Shown here piece by piece: positions 8,348 through 17,715 of a stretch of 64,000 nt of DNA (position 1 is its first letter; the number at the start of each line of letters is the position of its first letter). This stretch comes from Alphaproteobacteria bacterium (GTDB taxonomy: Bacteria > Pseudomonadota > Alphaproteobacteria > CACIAM-22H2), in NCBI GenBank assembly GCA_016793165.1, contig JAEULA010000073.1, positions 59,090 through 123,089 on the forward strand, in the 5' to 3' direction. The notes beneath the pieces were generated by a model. The model was not told the DNA's origin. It saw only the letters and a list, made by a program, of their open reading frames with translations, and searched no databases. A program made the translations under genes and the position numbers.

Positions 8348-9322
8348 TCACGCCTCCAACGGCGCGCGCCAGCACGCCACGGCATGGCCGGGCTCGACGT
8401 CGAGCAGCGCCGGTTCGTCGGCGCCGCAGCGGGCCTCGGCGAACGGGCAGCGCGGCGCGAAGCGGCATCCCGGCAGCGCCGCGCTCAGGTCCGGCACCGT
8501 GCCCTCGATCGTGGCGAGGCGCTCGCGCCGGCGATCGAGCTCGGGAATCGCGCCCAGGAGGCCGATCGTATAGGGGTGCTGAGGCTGGTCGAACAGACGC
8601 CGCACCGGCGCGCGCTCGACGATCTTGCCCGCGTACATGACCGCCACGTCGTCGGCGACCTCGGCGATCACGCCGAGGTCATGCGTGATCAGGATGATCG
8701 CCGTGCCGGTCTCCTCGCGCAGCCGGCGCAGCAGGTCGAGGATCTGCGCCTGGATCGTCACGTCGAGCGCGGTTGTCGGCTCGTCGGCGATCAGCAGCTT
8801 CGGGCCGCAGGCCAGGGCCATCGCGATCATCGCGCGCTGGCGCATGCCGCCGGAGAGCTTGTGCGGATACTCGTCGAAGCGCTGCTCGGGTGCCGGGATG
8901 CGCACGAGCCGCAGCATCTCGATCGCCTTGGCGCGCGCCTCGGCGTGGCCGAGCTTGCGGTGCCGGCGGATGCCCTCGACGATCTGGTCGCCGACCGTGT
9001 AGGCCGGATTGAGCGACGTCATCGGCTCCTGGAAGATCATCGCCATGCGGCTGCCGCGCAGTTCGCGCAGCTCGGCCGGCGACAGCCGCAGCAGGTCGAC
9101 GCCGTCGAGCAGGATCTCGCCGCCGGCGATGCGGCCGGGCGGCCGCGGGATCAGCCCCATCACCGAAAGCGAGGTGACCGACTTGCCGCAGCCCGACTCG
9201 CCCACGATCCCCAGCGTGCGCCCCGCCTCGAGCGAGAACGACACCCCGTCGACGGCGCGATAGGTGCCGCCGTCGCCGTCGAACCAGGTCTTGAGGTCGC
9301 GGACTTCGAGAAGCGCCGTCAT
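8348..9322 (-). CDS. dppD: Dipeptide-type ABC ATPase (DppD family)
   Basis: A 324-residue ATPase. Walker A is GESGCGKSV (about residues 41-49), the signature is LSGGMRQRAMIAMAL and Walker B is LLIADEP with TTALDVTIQAQ. The C-terminal oligopeptide domain carries CRFAPRCPFAEARC. It pairs with the DppF-type subunit to power import. Its ATG overlaps the stop of the DUF1028 gene (ATGA), so the DUF1028 protein heads the same transcript. Confidence 0.93.
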   Translation of the reverse strand: MTALLEVRDLKTWFDGDGGTYRAVDGVSFSLEAGRTLGIVGESGCGKSVTSLSVMGLIPRPPGRIAGGEILLDGVDLLRLSPAELRELRGSRMAMIFQEPMTSLNPAYTVGDQIVEGIRRHRKLGHAEARAKAIEMLRLVRIPAPEQRFDEYPHKLSGGMRQRAMIAMALACGPKLLIADEPTTALDVTIQAQILDLLRRLREETGTAIILITHDLGVIAEVADDVAVMYAGKIVERAPVRRLFDQPQHPYTIGLLGAIPELDRRRERLATIEGTVPDLSAALPGCRFAPRCPFAEARCGADEPALLDVEPGHAVACWRAPLEA

Positions 9323-10026
9323 CGCTTGGCTTGGGCGGCTTCGATCGCCGCGTTGATGGTGTCGCGATCGGTCGTGCCGACGTAGTCGGCGCGCGTCGCC
9401 ATGAACTGCCGGAACACCTGCCAGCGCTCGAAGCTCGCATCGTGGAGGCGCCGCAGCTCCTTGAGCGGATCGACGTGGTCGTCGACGCGGATGTCCAGCG
9501 CGGGCCAGGGCTCTGTGGTGTGGACGCGGATCGCGGCGGACTGCTTGCCGCGCTTGTCGCCGCCGGCGGCCTCGCCCGCCTCGAGAGCGACCAGGAACCT
9601 CTCGGCGAGCGACTTGCCGCGCGACTTCTCGAAGGCCTCGGCCGTGCGCTTCACGACCGCCTCGCCCGCCAGCATGTTGCCCGCGACCGAGAAGCCCTCG
9701 CCGACGACGTGCCCGGCCCAGTCGACGCAGTTCGCGCCGGTATGGGCGGCGATCCTCCCCTGGCGATCCTGGAGATGGACCTGGCGGTGGTCGCGCCCGG
9801 CGTCGAGCTCAAGCAGCCGCGCGAGCGTCTCCTGCGCGGAGAGGCCGGCGCGCAGGAGCTTCATGCCGTCGATGCCGTAGAACGGATTGACCAGCGCCTG
9901 GGTCGCGATCGCCCCGACCCCCGGCTCGACATGCGGGACGATCGCTCCGACGGCGAAGAACCGGGTGGCCACGCCGATCCCGATCTCGCCCGTCCTGGGG
10001 TCATGCGCAACGATCGACCAGGTCAT
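9319..10026 (-). CDS. DUF1028 family protein (Ntn-hydrolase-like)
   Basis: A 235-residue protein starting MTWSIVAHDPRTGEIGIGVATRF, the hallmark of DUF1028. Later segments GVGAIATQALVNPFYG and the GNMLAGEAVV phrase also match. The family is predicted to have an N-terminal-nucleophile hydrolase fold, but its substrate is not established. The start at 10026 is chosen over an in-frame extension to 10116 because GGGGAG precedes it and the family begins there. It is first in the dpp-type operon; such proteins are often encoded beside peptide importers, so a role in processing imported amides or peptides is a reasonable inference. Confidence 0.88.
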   Translation of the reverse strand: MTWSIVAHDPRTGEIGIGVATRFFAVGAIVPHVEPGVGAIATQALVNPFYGIDGMKLLRAGLSAQETLARLLELDAGRDHRQVHLQDRQGRIAAHTGANCVDWAGHVVGEGFSVAGNMLAGEAVVKRTAEAFEKSRGKSLAERFLVALEAGEAAGGDKRGKQSAAIRVHTTEPWPALDIRVDDHVDPLKELRRLHDASFERWQVFRQFMATRADYVGTTDRDTINAAIEAAQAKR

Positions 10027-10195
10027 CCCACCGTCTCCCCATCGTCGACGACCCGGTCGCGCGGTCCGGACGATCCGGCCGGGCGACGTCGCACGCGCCG
10101 GCGGCGCGATGGACATTCGGGAACACCGGCCCCAATGCTGGCGATGGGCGGGGCGGATAGCAACGACGACGCGGCGCGCGCGGACCCGCCCGCGC

Positions 10196-10639
10196 TCAGG
10201 CCCCCAGGGACGACCGGTTACCGCGCGTCCGGCGGTCCAGCTGGTCGAGCAGCTCCGTGACCGCCCGGCCGAGTCGATCGCATTCGGCGACGACGACCGC
10301 CGTGAAGCGCTCGCGCTGCTCGCGGCTCATCCCGGGATTGTCGTGCAGGACCTCGGCCGACGAGCGGATAGCCGTCAGCGGCGTGCGCACCCGGTCGCTC
10401 ATCGTCGCGACCAGGTCCGGCTCGCGGCCGACCGGCGCGGCGCGGAATGGGCGCAGCAGCAGCGCGCCCAGCCGGCGAGTCAGGTCGAGGATGGCCGCGC
10501 GGCGCATCGCCAAGGCTTCGCGGCGATAGCGCTCGATCAGCTCATGGGGAACGGGACGGATGACGATCGTCGATGCCGGCCGATCGGCGCCTTCGGCGGC
10601 GGCCTCTGGCGTCGGGGCGTTCAAACTGTCGGAACTCAT
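10196..10639 (-). CDS. HisKA-like dimerisation protein lacking the phospho-histidine
   Basis: A 147-residue cytoplasmic protein. A basic helix (about 33-66) precedes a segment (about 74-136) that reads like a histidine-kinase dimerisation domain: SDRVRTPLTAIRSSAEVLHD, then REQRERFTAVVVAECDRLGRAVTELLD. In kinases the motif is S-H-E-L-R-T-P. Here the phospho-accepting histidine is D82, and no ATP-binding domain follows. It may be a dominant-negative or scaffold partner for kinases, or a regulator that only kept the four-helix dimer fold. A strong GGAGGT site precedes the ATG, and a promoter-like pair lies 80-105 bases upstream. It is divergent from purC. Confidence 0.72.
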   Translation of the reverse strand: MSSDSLNAPTPEAAAEGADRPASTIVIRPVPHELIERYRREALAMRRAAILDLTRRLGALLLRPFRAAPVGREPDLVATMSDRVRTPLTAIRSSAEVLHDNPGMSREQRERFTAVVVAECDRLGRAVTELLDQLDRRTRGNRSSLGA

Positions 10640-10716
10640 GAAGGACCTCCGGTTGTTGCGCGTCTCCTCCGCCGCGACCGGGTCTTCACGCCCTGATGCT
10701 GCAATGCACTCGGACT

Positions 10717-10744
10717 ACAGTATCGGTGGAATAGCCTCTTTCAA
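10717..10744 (-). promoter_or_regulatory. Sigma-70-like promoter for the HisKA-like gene
   Basis: Reading the minus strand, TTGAAA (10744-10739) and TACTGT (10722-10717) are 16 bases apart, in an unusually AT-rich patch. Initiation would lie about 70 bases before the ATG at 10639. This is based on consensus resemblance only. Confidence 0.5.
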
Positions 10745-10750
10745 GAGATA

Positions 10751-10767
10751 ATTGTGCGTCGCACAAT
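10751..10767. promoter_or_regulatory. Perfect palindrome, candidate operator
   Basis: ATTGTGCG-T-CGCACAAT: 8-base perfect arms around one base. It lies between the divergent HisKA-like gene and purC, directly upstream of the predicted minus-strand -35 box. It is probably a dimeric regulator site; I cannot name the regulator. Confidence 0.55.
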
Positions 10768-10907
10768 CTGCGGGCGGAATGCCCGATCCGGCTGCGCCCA
10801 GACCATGCGGCTGCCCATGCCGCAGGCCTGACCGGTGCGCTGCCGGTGCTAACGTCGCGCGCCGTCGATTCGCGACCCGACCCGCCGCCTCTCCGCAGGA
10901 CCGCCTC

Positions 10908-11885
<978 letters not shown>

Positions 11886-11928
11886 GCGACGATCGGCGCC
11901 GGCGGTCGGACGCGACGCGATCGGGTCG

Positions 11929-12396
11929 TCAGAGCGGCCTGACGATCATCAGCGCGAAAACGGCGAGCAGAGCGCCGAAGGCCGGCCAGCCGAGCGCGAA
12001 CCACCATCGCATCAGGACGGCATAGCGCGGCGGCAGCGGCGCTCCGGTGGCCGCGGCGGCGACCGCCAAGTCGCGGACGCGAAGCTGGATCCACACGACC
12101 GGAAGCCAGCAGACGAGCGCGAGCCCGTACAGCCCGTAGGCCGCGAGAAGCCATGCCGAGCCCGGATCGTGGCCGCCCAGGACGATCAGCGCCGCGCCTG
12201 TAATCGGCTGCAGCACGCCGGACGTCAGGGTGAACAGCCAGTCGGCCCGCACGACCCAGGTCGCGACATGCGCGATCACCGCGACCTGGCGCGAGAGATG
12301 CGCCGTCCACAGGAAGAACGCGATCCCGACACCCGTGCCGAACAACACGCACGCGCCGATGACATGGAGCCATTTCACGAACCACAGCACGCTCAT
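11929..12396 (-). CDS. DUF2269-type membrane protein
   Basis: A 155-residue protein with four predicted membrane helices, beginning VLWFVKWLHVIGACVLFGTG, which is typical of DUF2269. His11 in the first helix and a conserved W/R-rich second helix are visible. Function is unknown. Its ATG shares a base with the stop of the preceding NAD-binding protein (TGATG), so the two are made together. This pairing of a DUF2269 membrane protein with an SDR-type protein carrying membrane helices recurs in other bacteria, by my recollection. Confidence 0.82.
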   Translation of the reverse strand: MSVLWFVKWLHVIGACVLFGTGVGIAFFLWTAHLSRQVAVIAHVATWVVRADWLFTLTSGVLQPITGAALIVLGGHDPGSAWLLAAYGLYGLALVCWLPVVWIQLRVRDLAVAAAATGAPLPPRYAVLMRWWFALGWPAFGALLAVFALMIVRPL

Positions 12397-13487
12397 CACC
12401 GCTCGTCCTCGATCAGGCGCCAGATCGCGATGAGCAGCAGCAGGGCGGGGGCGAGCGCGACCAGGATCCACGCGCCGGCGATCGAGGCGCCGGCCGCCCG
12501 CATCGCCAGGACCGCAGCCGTCCCGATCGCACCGATCGCGAGGGCGCCGCGCAGCAGCGGCCGCACCGCCATCAGCCGGGCATGCCATCGTTCCGGCGCA
12601 TGGGCCGGGCGGCGCTGCAGCCACGTCTCCATCGCCGCCGGCGCGAACCCCGCCGCCTGCGCGAACGCCGTGCCGTCGCCGGCATTCCCGACCTCGATCT
12701 GACGGATCGCGTTTCGTCCCATCGGGCCGCCGCCGAGCATGTCCGCGACGGCGCCGATCGCGCGGATGAGCGGCATCGGAACGTGCAGCGGGCGTGCCGG
12801 CGGCAGGCCGAGCCAGCGCCGCCACGCGCAGACGATCTCGGCCAGCGTCATCGTGCGAGGGCCGCAAGGCTCGAGCGTCTGCCGTGGCGCGATCCGGCCG
12901 TCGAGACAGCGCGACACCGCCTCGGCCAGATCCTCGACATGGATCGGCGAGAAGGCCTGGTCGCCGCGGCCCGGCAGCGGCGTGAATGCCGGACAGGCCG
13001 CAAGCGCCCTCAGCACCGACGTCCCGCCGTAGCTCGACTCGGCGTAGACGAGCGAGGGACGCAACACGATCCACTCGAGCGCCGAGGCGCGGACCAGCGC
13101 ATCACCCTCCGCCTTGCTTGCGGCGTAGTCGGTGCCGGCCTCCGGCTTCGCGCTGATCGCGGAGATCTGGACGAAACGGCGTACGCCCGCGCCGGCGCAG
13201 GCCTCGAGAAGTTCGCGGACGGCCTCGACATGCACCGCTCGGACGGCGCCGCCGCCGATGACGCCGGCGGCGTTCACCACCGCGTCGCAGCCCGCAAGCC
13301 GCGCGCGCCAGGCATCGGCGCCGTCGGCATGGTCGAGCCGCACGGCCTCCGTCTCCGCGCGCGGGAACATGCGGCGGAAGGGTTCGACCCGCCGGACGCA
13401 ACCGACGACCGCGTGACCGTCCTCCAGCAGTCGCGCGCAGACGTGCCGGCCGATGAAGCCGCCGGCGCCGAGGACGAGGACCTTCAT
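12396..13487 (-). CDS. NAD(P)-binding SDR protein with C-terminal membrane helices
   Basis: A 363-residue protein. An atypical/extended SDR Rossmann domain starts with GAGGFIG (residues 7-13) and has a YAASK-type active-site segment (TDYAASKAEGD). The substrate part is like NDUFA9/nucleoside-sugar epimerase relatives. From about residue 305, two hydrophobic helices (LLRGALAIGAIGTAAVLAM and AWILVALAPALLLLIAIW) anchor the protein in the membrane. The fusion implies a membrane-bound oxidoreductase, possibly working with the DUF2269 protein next door. The substrate is unknown. Confidence 0.85.
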   Translation of the reverse strand: MKVLVLGAGGFIGRHVCARLLEDGHAVVGCVRRVEPFRRMFPRAETEAVRLDHADGADAWRARLAGCDAVVNAAGVIGGGAVRAVHVEAVRELLEACAGAGVRRFVQISAISAKPEAGTDYAASKAEGDALVRASALEWIVLRPSLVYAESSYGGTSVLRALAACPAFTPLPGRGDQAFSPIHVEDLAEAVSRCLDGRIAPRQTLEPCGPRTMTLAEIVCAWRRWLGLPPARPLHVPMPLIRAIGAVADMLGGGPMGRNAIRQIEVGNAGDGTAFAQAAGFAPAAMETWLQRRPAHAPERWHARLMAVRPLLRGALAIGAIGTAAVLAMRAAGASIAGAWILVALAPALLLLIAIWRLIEDER

Positions 13488-13525
13488 CGCTTCGCGACCC
13501 GGCACGGGCTGTTCGGGACGCCCGC

Positions 13526-14527
13526 TCACCGCAGGATGAATCCCTTCGCGTAGGGGTCGCGGTCGTCGATGAAGATCGTGTTGAGGCCGGTGACGCGGGC
13601 CCAGCCCTCGATGGTCGGGACGATCGCCTTGTAGCCGCCGACGGTCGTCTCGGCCTTCACGCCGCCCGTGAACATCGAGCCGATGATGCTCTCGTGCACA
13701 TAGGTGTCGCCGATCGCGAGCAGCCCCCGGGTCCAGCGCTGCGCGAGGCGCGCCGAAGTGCCGGTGCCGCAGGGGCTGCGGTCGATCGCCTTGTCGCCGT
13801 AGAAGACGGCGTTGCGGCCCTGCGCCTCGGGCCTGGTCGGCACGCCGGTCCACTGCACATGCGTGCAGCCCTTGATCTCGGGGTTCTCCGGATGAACGAA
13901 GGTCGCGGCCTCGTTCACGAGGCGGCGCACGCGCGGGCTCATGCGCTGCAGGTCTGGCGCGGTGTAGTCGGCGAGATCGCGATAGCGGCCCTGCGGCTCG
14001 ACGATCGCATAGAAGTTCCCGCCATAGGCGACATCGACCTTCAACGGCCCGAGCTCGGGATCCTCGATCGGCAGATCCGTCGTGTGCAGGAACGCCGGCA
14101 CGTTGGTGAGCCTCACGCTCTCGACGTAGTCGCCCTTCTGCACATACTCGGCGACCACGAGCCCGGCCGGCGTGTCGAGGCGCAAGGTTCCCGGCGTCCT
14201 CGGCGTCACAAGGCCGCGCTCGATCGCGACCGTGACCGTGCCGATCGTGCCGTGGCCGCACATCGGCAGGCAGCCAGAAACCTCGATGTACAGCACGCCG
14301 ACGTCGCAATCGGGTCGCGTCGGCGGATACAGGATCGAGCCGGACATCACCTCGTGGCCACGCGGCTCGAACATCAGGCCGGTGCGGATCCAGTCGTGGT
14401 TGGCGAGGAAGTCGAGTCGGCGCGCCATCATCGAGTCGCCGGCGAGCCAGGGCCCCCCACCGGCGACGACACGCACCGGATTGCCGCAGGTATGGGCGTC
14501 GATGCAGAAGAAGGTGTGGTTGGCCAT
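13526..14527 (-). CDS. 4-hydroxyproline epimerase (proline racemase family)
   Basis: A 333-residue cytosolic enzyme of the proline racemase superfamily. Both catalytic cysteines are present: MCGHGT (C90) and DRSPCGTGTSAR (C253). Two cysteines mark racemase/epimerases rather than the Thr-containing dehydratases. The probable reaction is interconversion of trans-4-hydroxy-L-proline and cis-4-hydroxy-D-proline, opening the hydroxyproline degradation route. The start at 14527 begins the family-typical HTFFCIDAHTCGNPVRVV. The rest of a hydroxyproline pathway (DAAO-like oxidase, deaminase, KGSA dehydrogenase) is not adjacent. It is divergent from an SDR gene across a notable inverted repeat. Confidence 0.9.
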   Translation of the reverse strand: MANHTFFCIDAHTCGNPVRVVAGGGPWLAGDSMMARRLDFLANHDWIRTGLMFEPRGHEVMSGSILYPPTRPDCDVGVLYIEVSGCLPMCGHGTIGTVTVAIERGLVTPRTPGTLRLDTPAGLVVAEYVQKGDYVESVRLTNVPAFLHTTDLPIEDPELGPLKVDVAYGGNFYAIVEPQGRYRDLADYTAPDLQRMSPRVRRLVNEAATFVHPENPEIKGCTHVQWTGVPTRPEAQGRNAVFYGDKAIDRSPCGTGTSARLAQRWTRGLLAIGDTYVHESIIGSMFTGGVKAETTVGGYKAIVPTIEGWARVTGLNTIFIDDRDPYAKGFILR

Positions 14528-14556
14528 GCGTCCCGTGCCGTGATGCCGAGCGCCGG

Positions 14557-14741
14557 CAGTCTGCCATGCCCCCGGGCCCGGCACAGCGGGACCGCGCGTC
14601 GGCCGCGTCGGCGCCGGCTCGACCTGCCGCCCCGCCGCGGCGCGCGGGCGTCGGGCGTCGCGCGCTGCAGCCACCGGATCAGCGACGACGACGCGACACG
14701 GCACGGCGGCGCTGTGCCGTGCCGGGCGAAATGGCAGACTG
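14557..14741. repeat. Mirror-image upstream elements in a divergent spacer
   Basis: cagtctgccat at 14557-14567 and its exact complement atggcagactg at 14731-14741 are 163 bases apart. Each is flanked on the inner side by related CCCGGCAC/AGCG sequence (about 14574-14588, and the complement at about 14710-14726). Each arm lies 30-45 bases before one of the two divergent genes, so both genes share the same upstream motif in their own orientation. Confidence 0.6.
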
Positions 14742-14775
14742 ACGGAGTCTCCGCCACTCCCGAGGACTACCCGAC

Positions 14776-15507
14776 ATGACCGACTACTCCGCGCTTCCGG
14801 ATTTCTCCGTGAAGGGCCTGCATGCCTTGATCACCGGCGGCACCGGCGGCATCGGCGGCGCGTTCGCCAAGGCCTTCGTCGCCAACGGCGCGACCGTGAG
14901 CGTGACCGACGTCAAGCCGCCGGCGACGCCGCTGCCCGCGGGCGTCGACTTCATCGAGCTCGACGTGCGCGACGACGCGGCCTGTGCCGCCCTTCCTCGG
15001 CGCGTGCCGAAGCTCGACGTGCTGATCCATTGCGCCGGCCGGCTCGACCGCGACCGCGAGTGGCAGATCGACGGCTTCAAGGACATCGTCGACATTCATC
15101 TTTTCGGCGCGATGCGCCTCGCCACCGCTTTCCGGCCGCAGCTCAAGGCCAGCAAGGGCTGCGTGATCCATATCGGATCCGTCTATTCCTATTTCGGCGC
15201 GCCGCACCTGCCCGCCTACACGGCCGCGAAGACCGCGATCGTCGGGCTCACGCGCAGCCTCGCGCACGGCTTCGCCGAGGACGGCATCCGCGTGAACGCG
15301 ATCGCGCCGGGCTGGATCAACACCGAGATCAGCAAGCGCGGCCGCGAGAACCCGGAGTTCAACGCCAAGGTCATGGCGCGCCTGCCGATCAAGCGCTGGG
15401 CGGACCCCATGGAACTCGCCGGCACCGCGCTGTTCCTCAGCTCGCCCGCCGGCCGCCTGATCAACGGCGTGACGATCCCCGTCGACGGCGGCTACGGCGC
15501 GACGTGA
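14776..15507 (+). CDS. SDR family oxidoreductase
   Basis: A 243-residue classical short-chain dehydrogenase. TGGTGGIG cofactor loop at residues 20-27, CAG at 86-88, catalytic S135, Y148 and K152 (YTAAK), and a C-terminal VDGGYG. The acidic D46 after strand 2 (TDVK) favours NAD over NADP. The substrate is probably a secondary alcohol or sugar-acid derivative; the sequence does not decide. It shares an upstream motif with the divergent hydroxyproline epimerase gene and may be co-regulated with it. Confidence 0.92.
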   Translation: MTDYSALPDFSVKGLHALITGGTGGIGGAFAKAFVANGATVSVTDVKPPATPLPAGVDFIELDVRDDAACAALPRRVPKLDVLIHCAGRLDRDREWQIDGFKDIVDIHLFGAMRLATAFRPQLKASKGCVIHIGSVYSYFGAPHLPAYTAAKTAIVGLTRSLAHGFAEDGIRVNAIAPGWINTEISKRGRENPEFNAKVMARLPIKRWADPMELAGTALFLSSPAGRLINGVTIPVDGGYGAT

Positions 15508-15524
15508 GCCGCAGGCTGCCCCGG

Positions 15525-16421
15525 CTATTCGCGCGATGACGCGGACGGGTCCGGATCCGGTCGCGGGAAGCGCCGCGCCGGGGCAAAGCCGAGGACGCGG
15601 CGCGCGCGTGATCCATCGAAGGCGCCGGCATGCGGATCGGCCTCGTAGCGTGCACGGTCACGGACCTCGATCGGCGCGCCGGGCCACAGTCGCGCGGCGC
15701 GAGCGAGCGTCGGCTCGGCCGCGTAGCTGTCGTCCGCGGTGACGAAGAATGCGCCGAAGCCCACGCCATCGGTCTCGACCGCGCAGCCGAACGCGGCGGC
15801 GGCATCGGCATCCGACACCCAGTAGCAGAGCGAGCGCCGCGCCGGGTCGCGCCCCGACGCCGCGACCCGCGCCGCGGTCTCGGGCCGCACGACCAGCATT
15901 GGGCGCAGCGCGATCACCTCGGTGATGCCCGCCTCGGCGACCGCGCGCGCGGTGTCCTCGATCAGGAGCTTGCTCACGCCGTAGGGATGGCGCGGCCGCA
16001 GCTCGTGCGTCTCGTCGACCGGCAGGAAGCGCGGCGCCCAGTCGGGTCGCGCCTCGTTGAGCCCGGTGGCCGTGACGCTCGAGGCGAGCACGACCTTCGG
16101 CACGCGCAGCTCCTGCGCCGCCTGCAGCACGTTCCACGTTCCCGGGACGTTGACGCGGATGAAATCCTCGGGCGCACAGGGCGCATCCATGTCGAGCCCG
16201 GCGAGGTGCACGACGGCCTCCGCGCCGGCGAAGACGCGGCGCAGCGCCGCGATGTCGAGGATGTCGGCCACGACTCCGTCGCCGTCCGTGCCGGGCGCGA
16301 TGTCGAGCACCGTCACCGCATGGCCGCGCGCCCGCAGCTCCGGCACGACCCGGCGACCGAGCCGGCCGCGCCCGCCGGTGACGACGACGCGGCGCGCGCG
16401 TGCCGCCGCCGGATTCGTCAC
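15525..16421 (-). CDS. NAD-dependent epimerase/dehydratase (extended SDR)
   Basis: A 298-residue extended SDR. The Rossmann loop TGGRGRLG (about residues 15-22) has D40 after strand 2 for NAD. An SSVTATG strand and the YGVSK (Tyr-Lys) active-site motif are visible. Its compact size and the IRVNVPGTWNVL segment recall uronate dehydrogenase-like and UDP-sugar epimerase-like proteins. The start codon is GTG. It converges with the SDR gene on its left and ends 18 bases from it, suggesting a shared sugar-acid theme, but the substrate is undetermined. Confidence 0.85.
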   Translation of the reverse strand: MTNPAAARARRVVVTGGRGRLGRRVVPELRARGHAVTVLDIAPGTDGDGVVADILDIAALRRVFAGAEAVVHLAGLDMDAPCAPEDFIRVNVPGTWNVLQAAQELRVPKVVLASSVTATGLNEARPDWAPRFLPVDETHELRPRHPYGVSKLLIEDTARAVAEAGITEVIALRPMLVVRPETAARVAASGRDPARRSLCYWVSDADAAAAFGCAVETDGVGFGAFFVTADDSYAAEPTLARAARLWPGAPIEVRDRARYEADPHAGAFDGSRARRVLGFAPARRFPRPDPDPSASSRE

Positions 16422-16461
16422 GGCGCGCCCCGTGCCGTCGCCGCGCCCGGGCGCAGACGCG

Positions 16462-17715
16462 TCATTGCGTCGTCAGGTAGTCGTAGGCCGAGAGCACATG
16501 CGTGCGCACGATGTCGAGATACTCCTCGACGTCGACGTTCTCGTCGCCCTGGCCCATGCCGCGCGGGAACGGCCCGTGCACGAAGGCCGGGATCCCGGCG
16601 AGCCGCCACAGCCGCGCATCGGTGCCGCCCAGGCTGAGGATCGGCGCGGGCTCGGGGCGGCCGAGGCTCTGCACGTTGCGCTGGATGATCTTCATCATCG
16701 GATGGTCGGGATCGCAGAGGCTGGGCTTGCTGTCGTTGATCGGCTCGACCCGCGCCTCGGGATGGCGGCCGACGATCTCGTTCACCACCGCCATCACGCG
16801 CTCCTTTGTCATGCCCGGCGGCAGACGGATGTCGACCTCGAAGGCGCAGGCGCCCGGGATCATGTTGACCTTCTGCCCGCCCTGGATGACGCCGATGTTC
16901 AGCGTGACCTTCAGCAGGATGTCGTAGGCGCCCGCCCCCTGCGCGCGATCGATCGCCTCCTTAGAGCGCGCCAGCACGGCCCGCACGTTCTCCGGCACGT
17001 CGGGCACGAGCCCGGTGACGGCCTCGAGCTCCTGGATGATCTTGGCCGCGATCTTCGTGGCGCTCGGCGTGAGGTGCGTATAGGCGCCGTGCGCGCCCTT
17101 GGTCTGGACGACGACCTTGAACCACAGCGGCGCCTTCTCGCCGAAACGCACCGTCAGCGGGCTCGACGGCTCGCCGTTGAGGCAACAGTCGCCATGCACC
17201 TCCGGATGATGTTCCATCAGGTAGCGCGCGCCCCAGGGGCCGAAGGTCTCCTCGTCGGAGACCGCGGTGAGCGTCAGCCGCCCCTTCAGCTGGTCGCGGA
17301 TGCGATGCAGGTAGTGGAAGGTCCAGATCGAGGCCGAGGTGCCCGCCTTCATGTCGGCGACGCCGCGGCCGTAGAGCCTGCCGTCCACGATCCGGCCGCT
17401 CCACGCGCCGCCGTGCGACCAGCGCTCGGTCGACTCGTCGGCAGGGAAGACGTCGATATGGCCGTTGAGCACCAGATGCTTGCCCGGCGCCGCGCCCTCG
17501 AAGGTGCCCACGATGTTCGGCATCGTCTCCTGCGGCGCGATGATCCGGTAAGGCAGCTGGTGCGAGCCGAGGAACTTGGTGATGTGCGCGACGGCAAGGC
17601 GCGTGTCCCCGGGCGGGTTCGGCGACTTCGCGCGGACGAAATCCTGCAGGAACTCCACGATCCGGTCGCGATCGTGCTCGATCCAGCGCAGCAGCTGCTT
17701 CTTCATGTCGGACAT
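16462..17715 (-). CDS. M20 family metallopeptidase (ArgE/DapE/ACY1-like)
   Basis: A 417-residue zinc peptidase/deacylase. The metal-binding shell is intact: H86 and D88 (LNGHIDVFPAD), D121 (GRGVADMKAG), the catalytic Glu pair E155-E156 (SDEETFG), a later GGTDARLW and a C-terminal HGPFP. The dimerisation insert with KGAHGAYTH is present. It probably hydrolyses an N-acyl amino acid or dipeptide in the cytosol. A GGGGAGAG site precedes the ATG. It is divergent from the aldo/keto reductase. Confidence 0.92.
   Translation of the reverse strand: MSDMKKQLLRWIEHDRDRIVEFLQDFVRAKSPNPPGDTRLAVAHITKFLGSHQLPYRIIAPQETMPNIVGTFEGAAPGKHLVLNGHIDVFPADESTERWSHGGAWSGRIVDGRLYGRGVADMKAGTSASIWTFHYLHRIRDQLKGRLTLTAVSDEETFGPWGARYLMEHHPEVHGDCCLNGEPSSPLTVRFGEKAPLWFKVVVQTKGAHGAYTHLTPSATKIAAKIIQELEAVTGLVPDVPENVRAVLARSKEAIDRAQGAGAYDILLKVTLNIGVIQGGQKVNMIPGACAFEVDIRLPPGMTKERVMAVVNEIVGRHPEARVEPINDSKPSLCDPDHPMMKIIQRNVQSLGRPEPAPILSLGGTDARLWRLAGIPAFVHGPFPRGMGQGDENVDVEEYLDIVRTHVLSAYDYLTTQ

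Noticed and set aside
10752..10907. Extended N-terminus of PurC
   Set aside because: It would run through the palindrome and encode Arg/Pro-rich sequence not found in PurC. The ATG at 10908 fits the family.
12396..14567. A possible fusion of the hydroxyproline epimerase region with the SDR
   Set aside because: The epimerase motifs are in a different frame (13526-14527). The upstream part of the long frame is nonsense, and the SDR has its own start at 13487.
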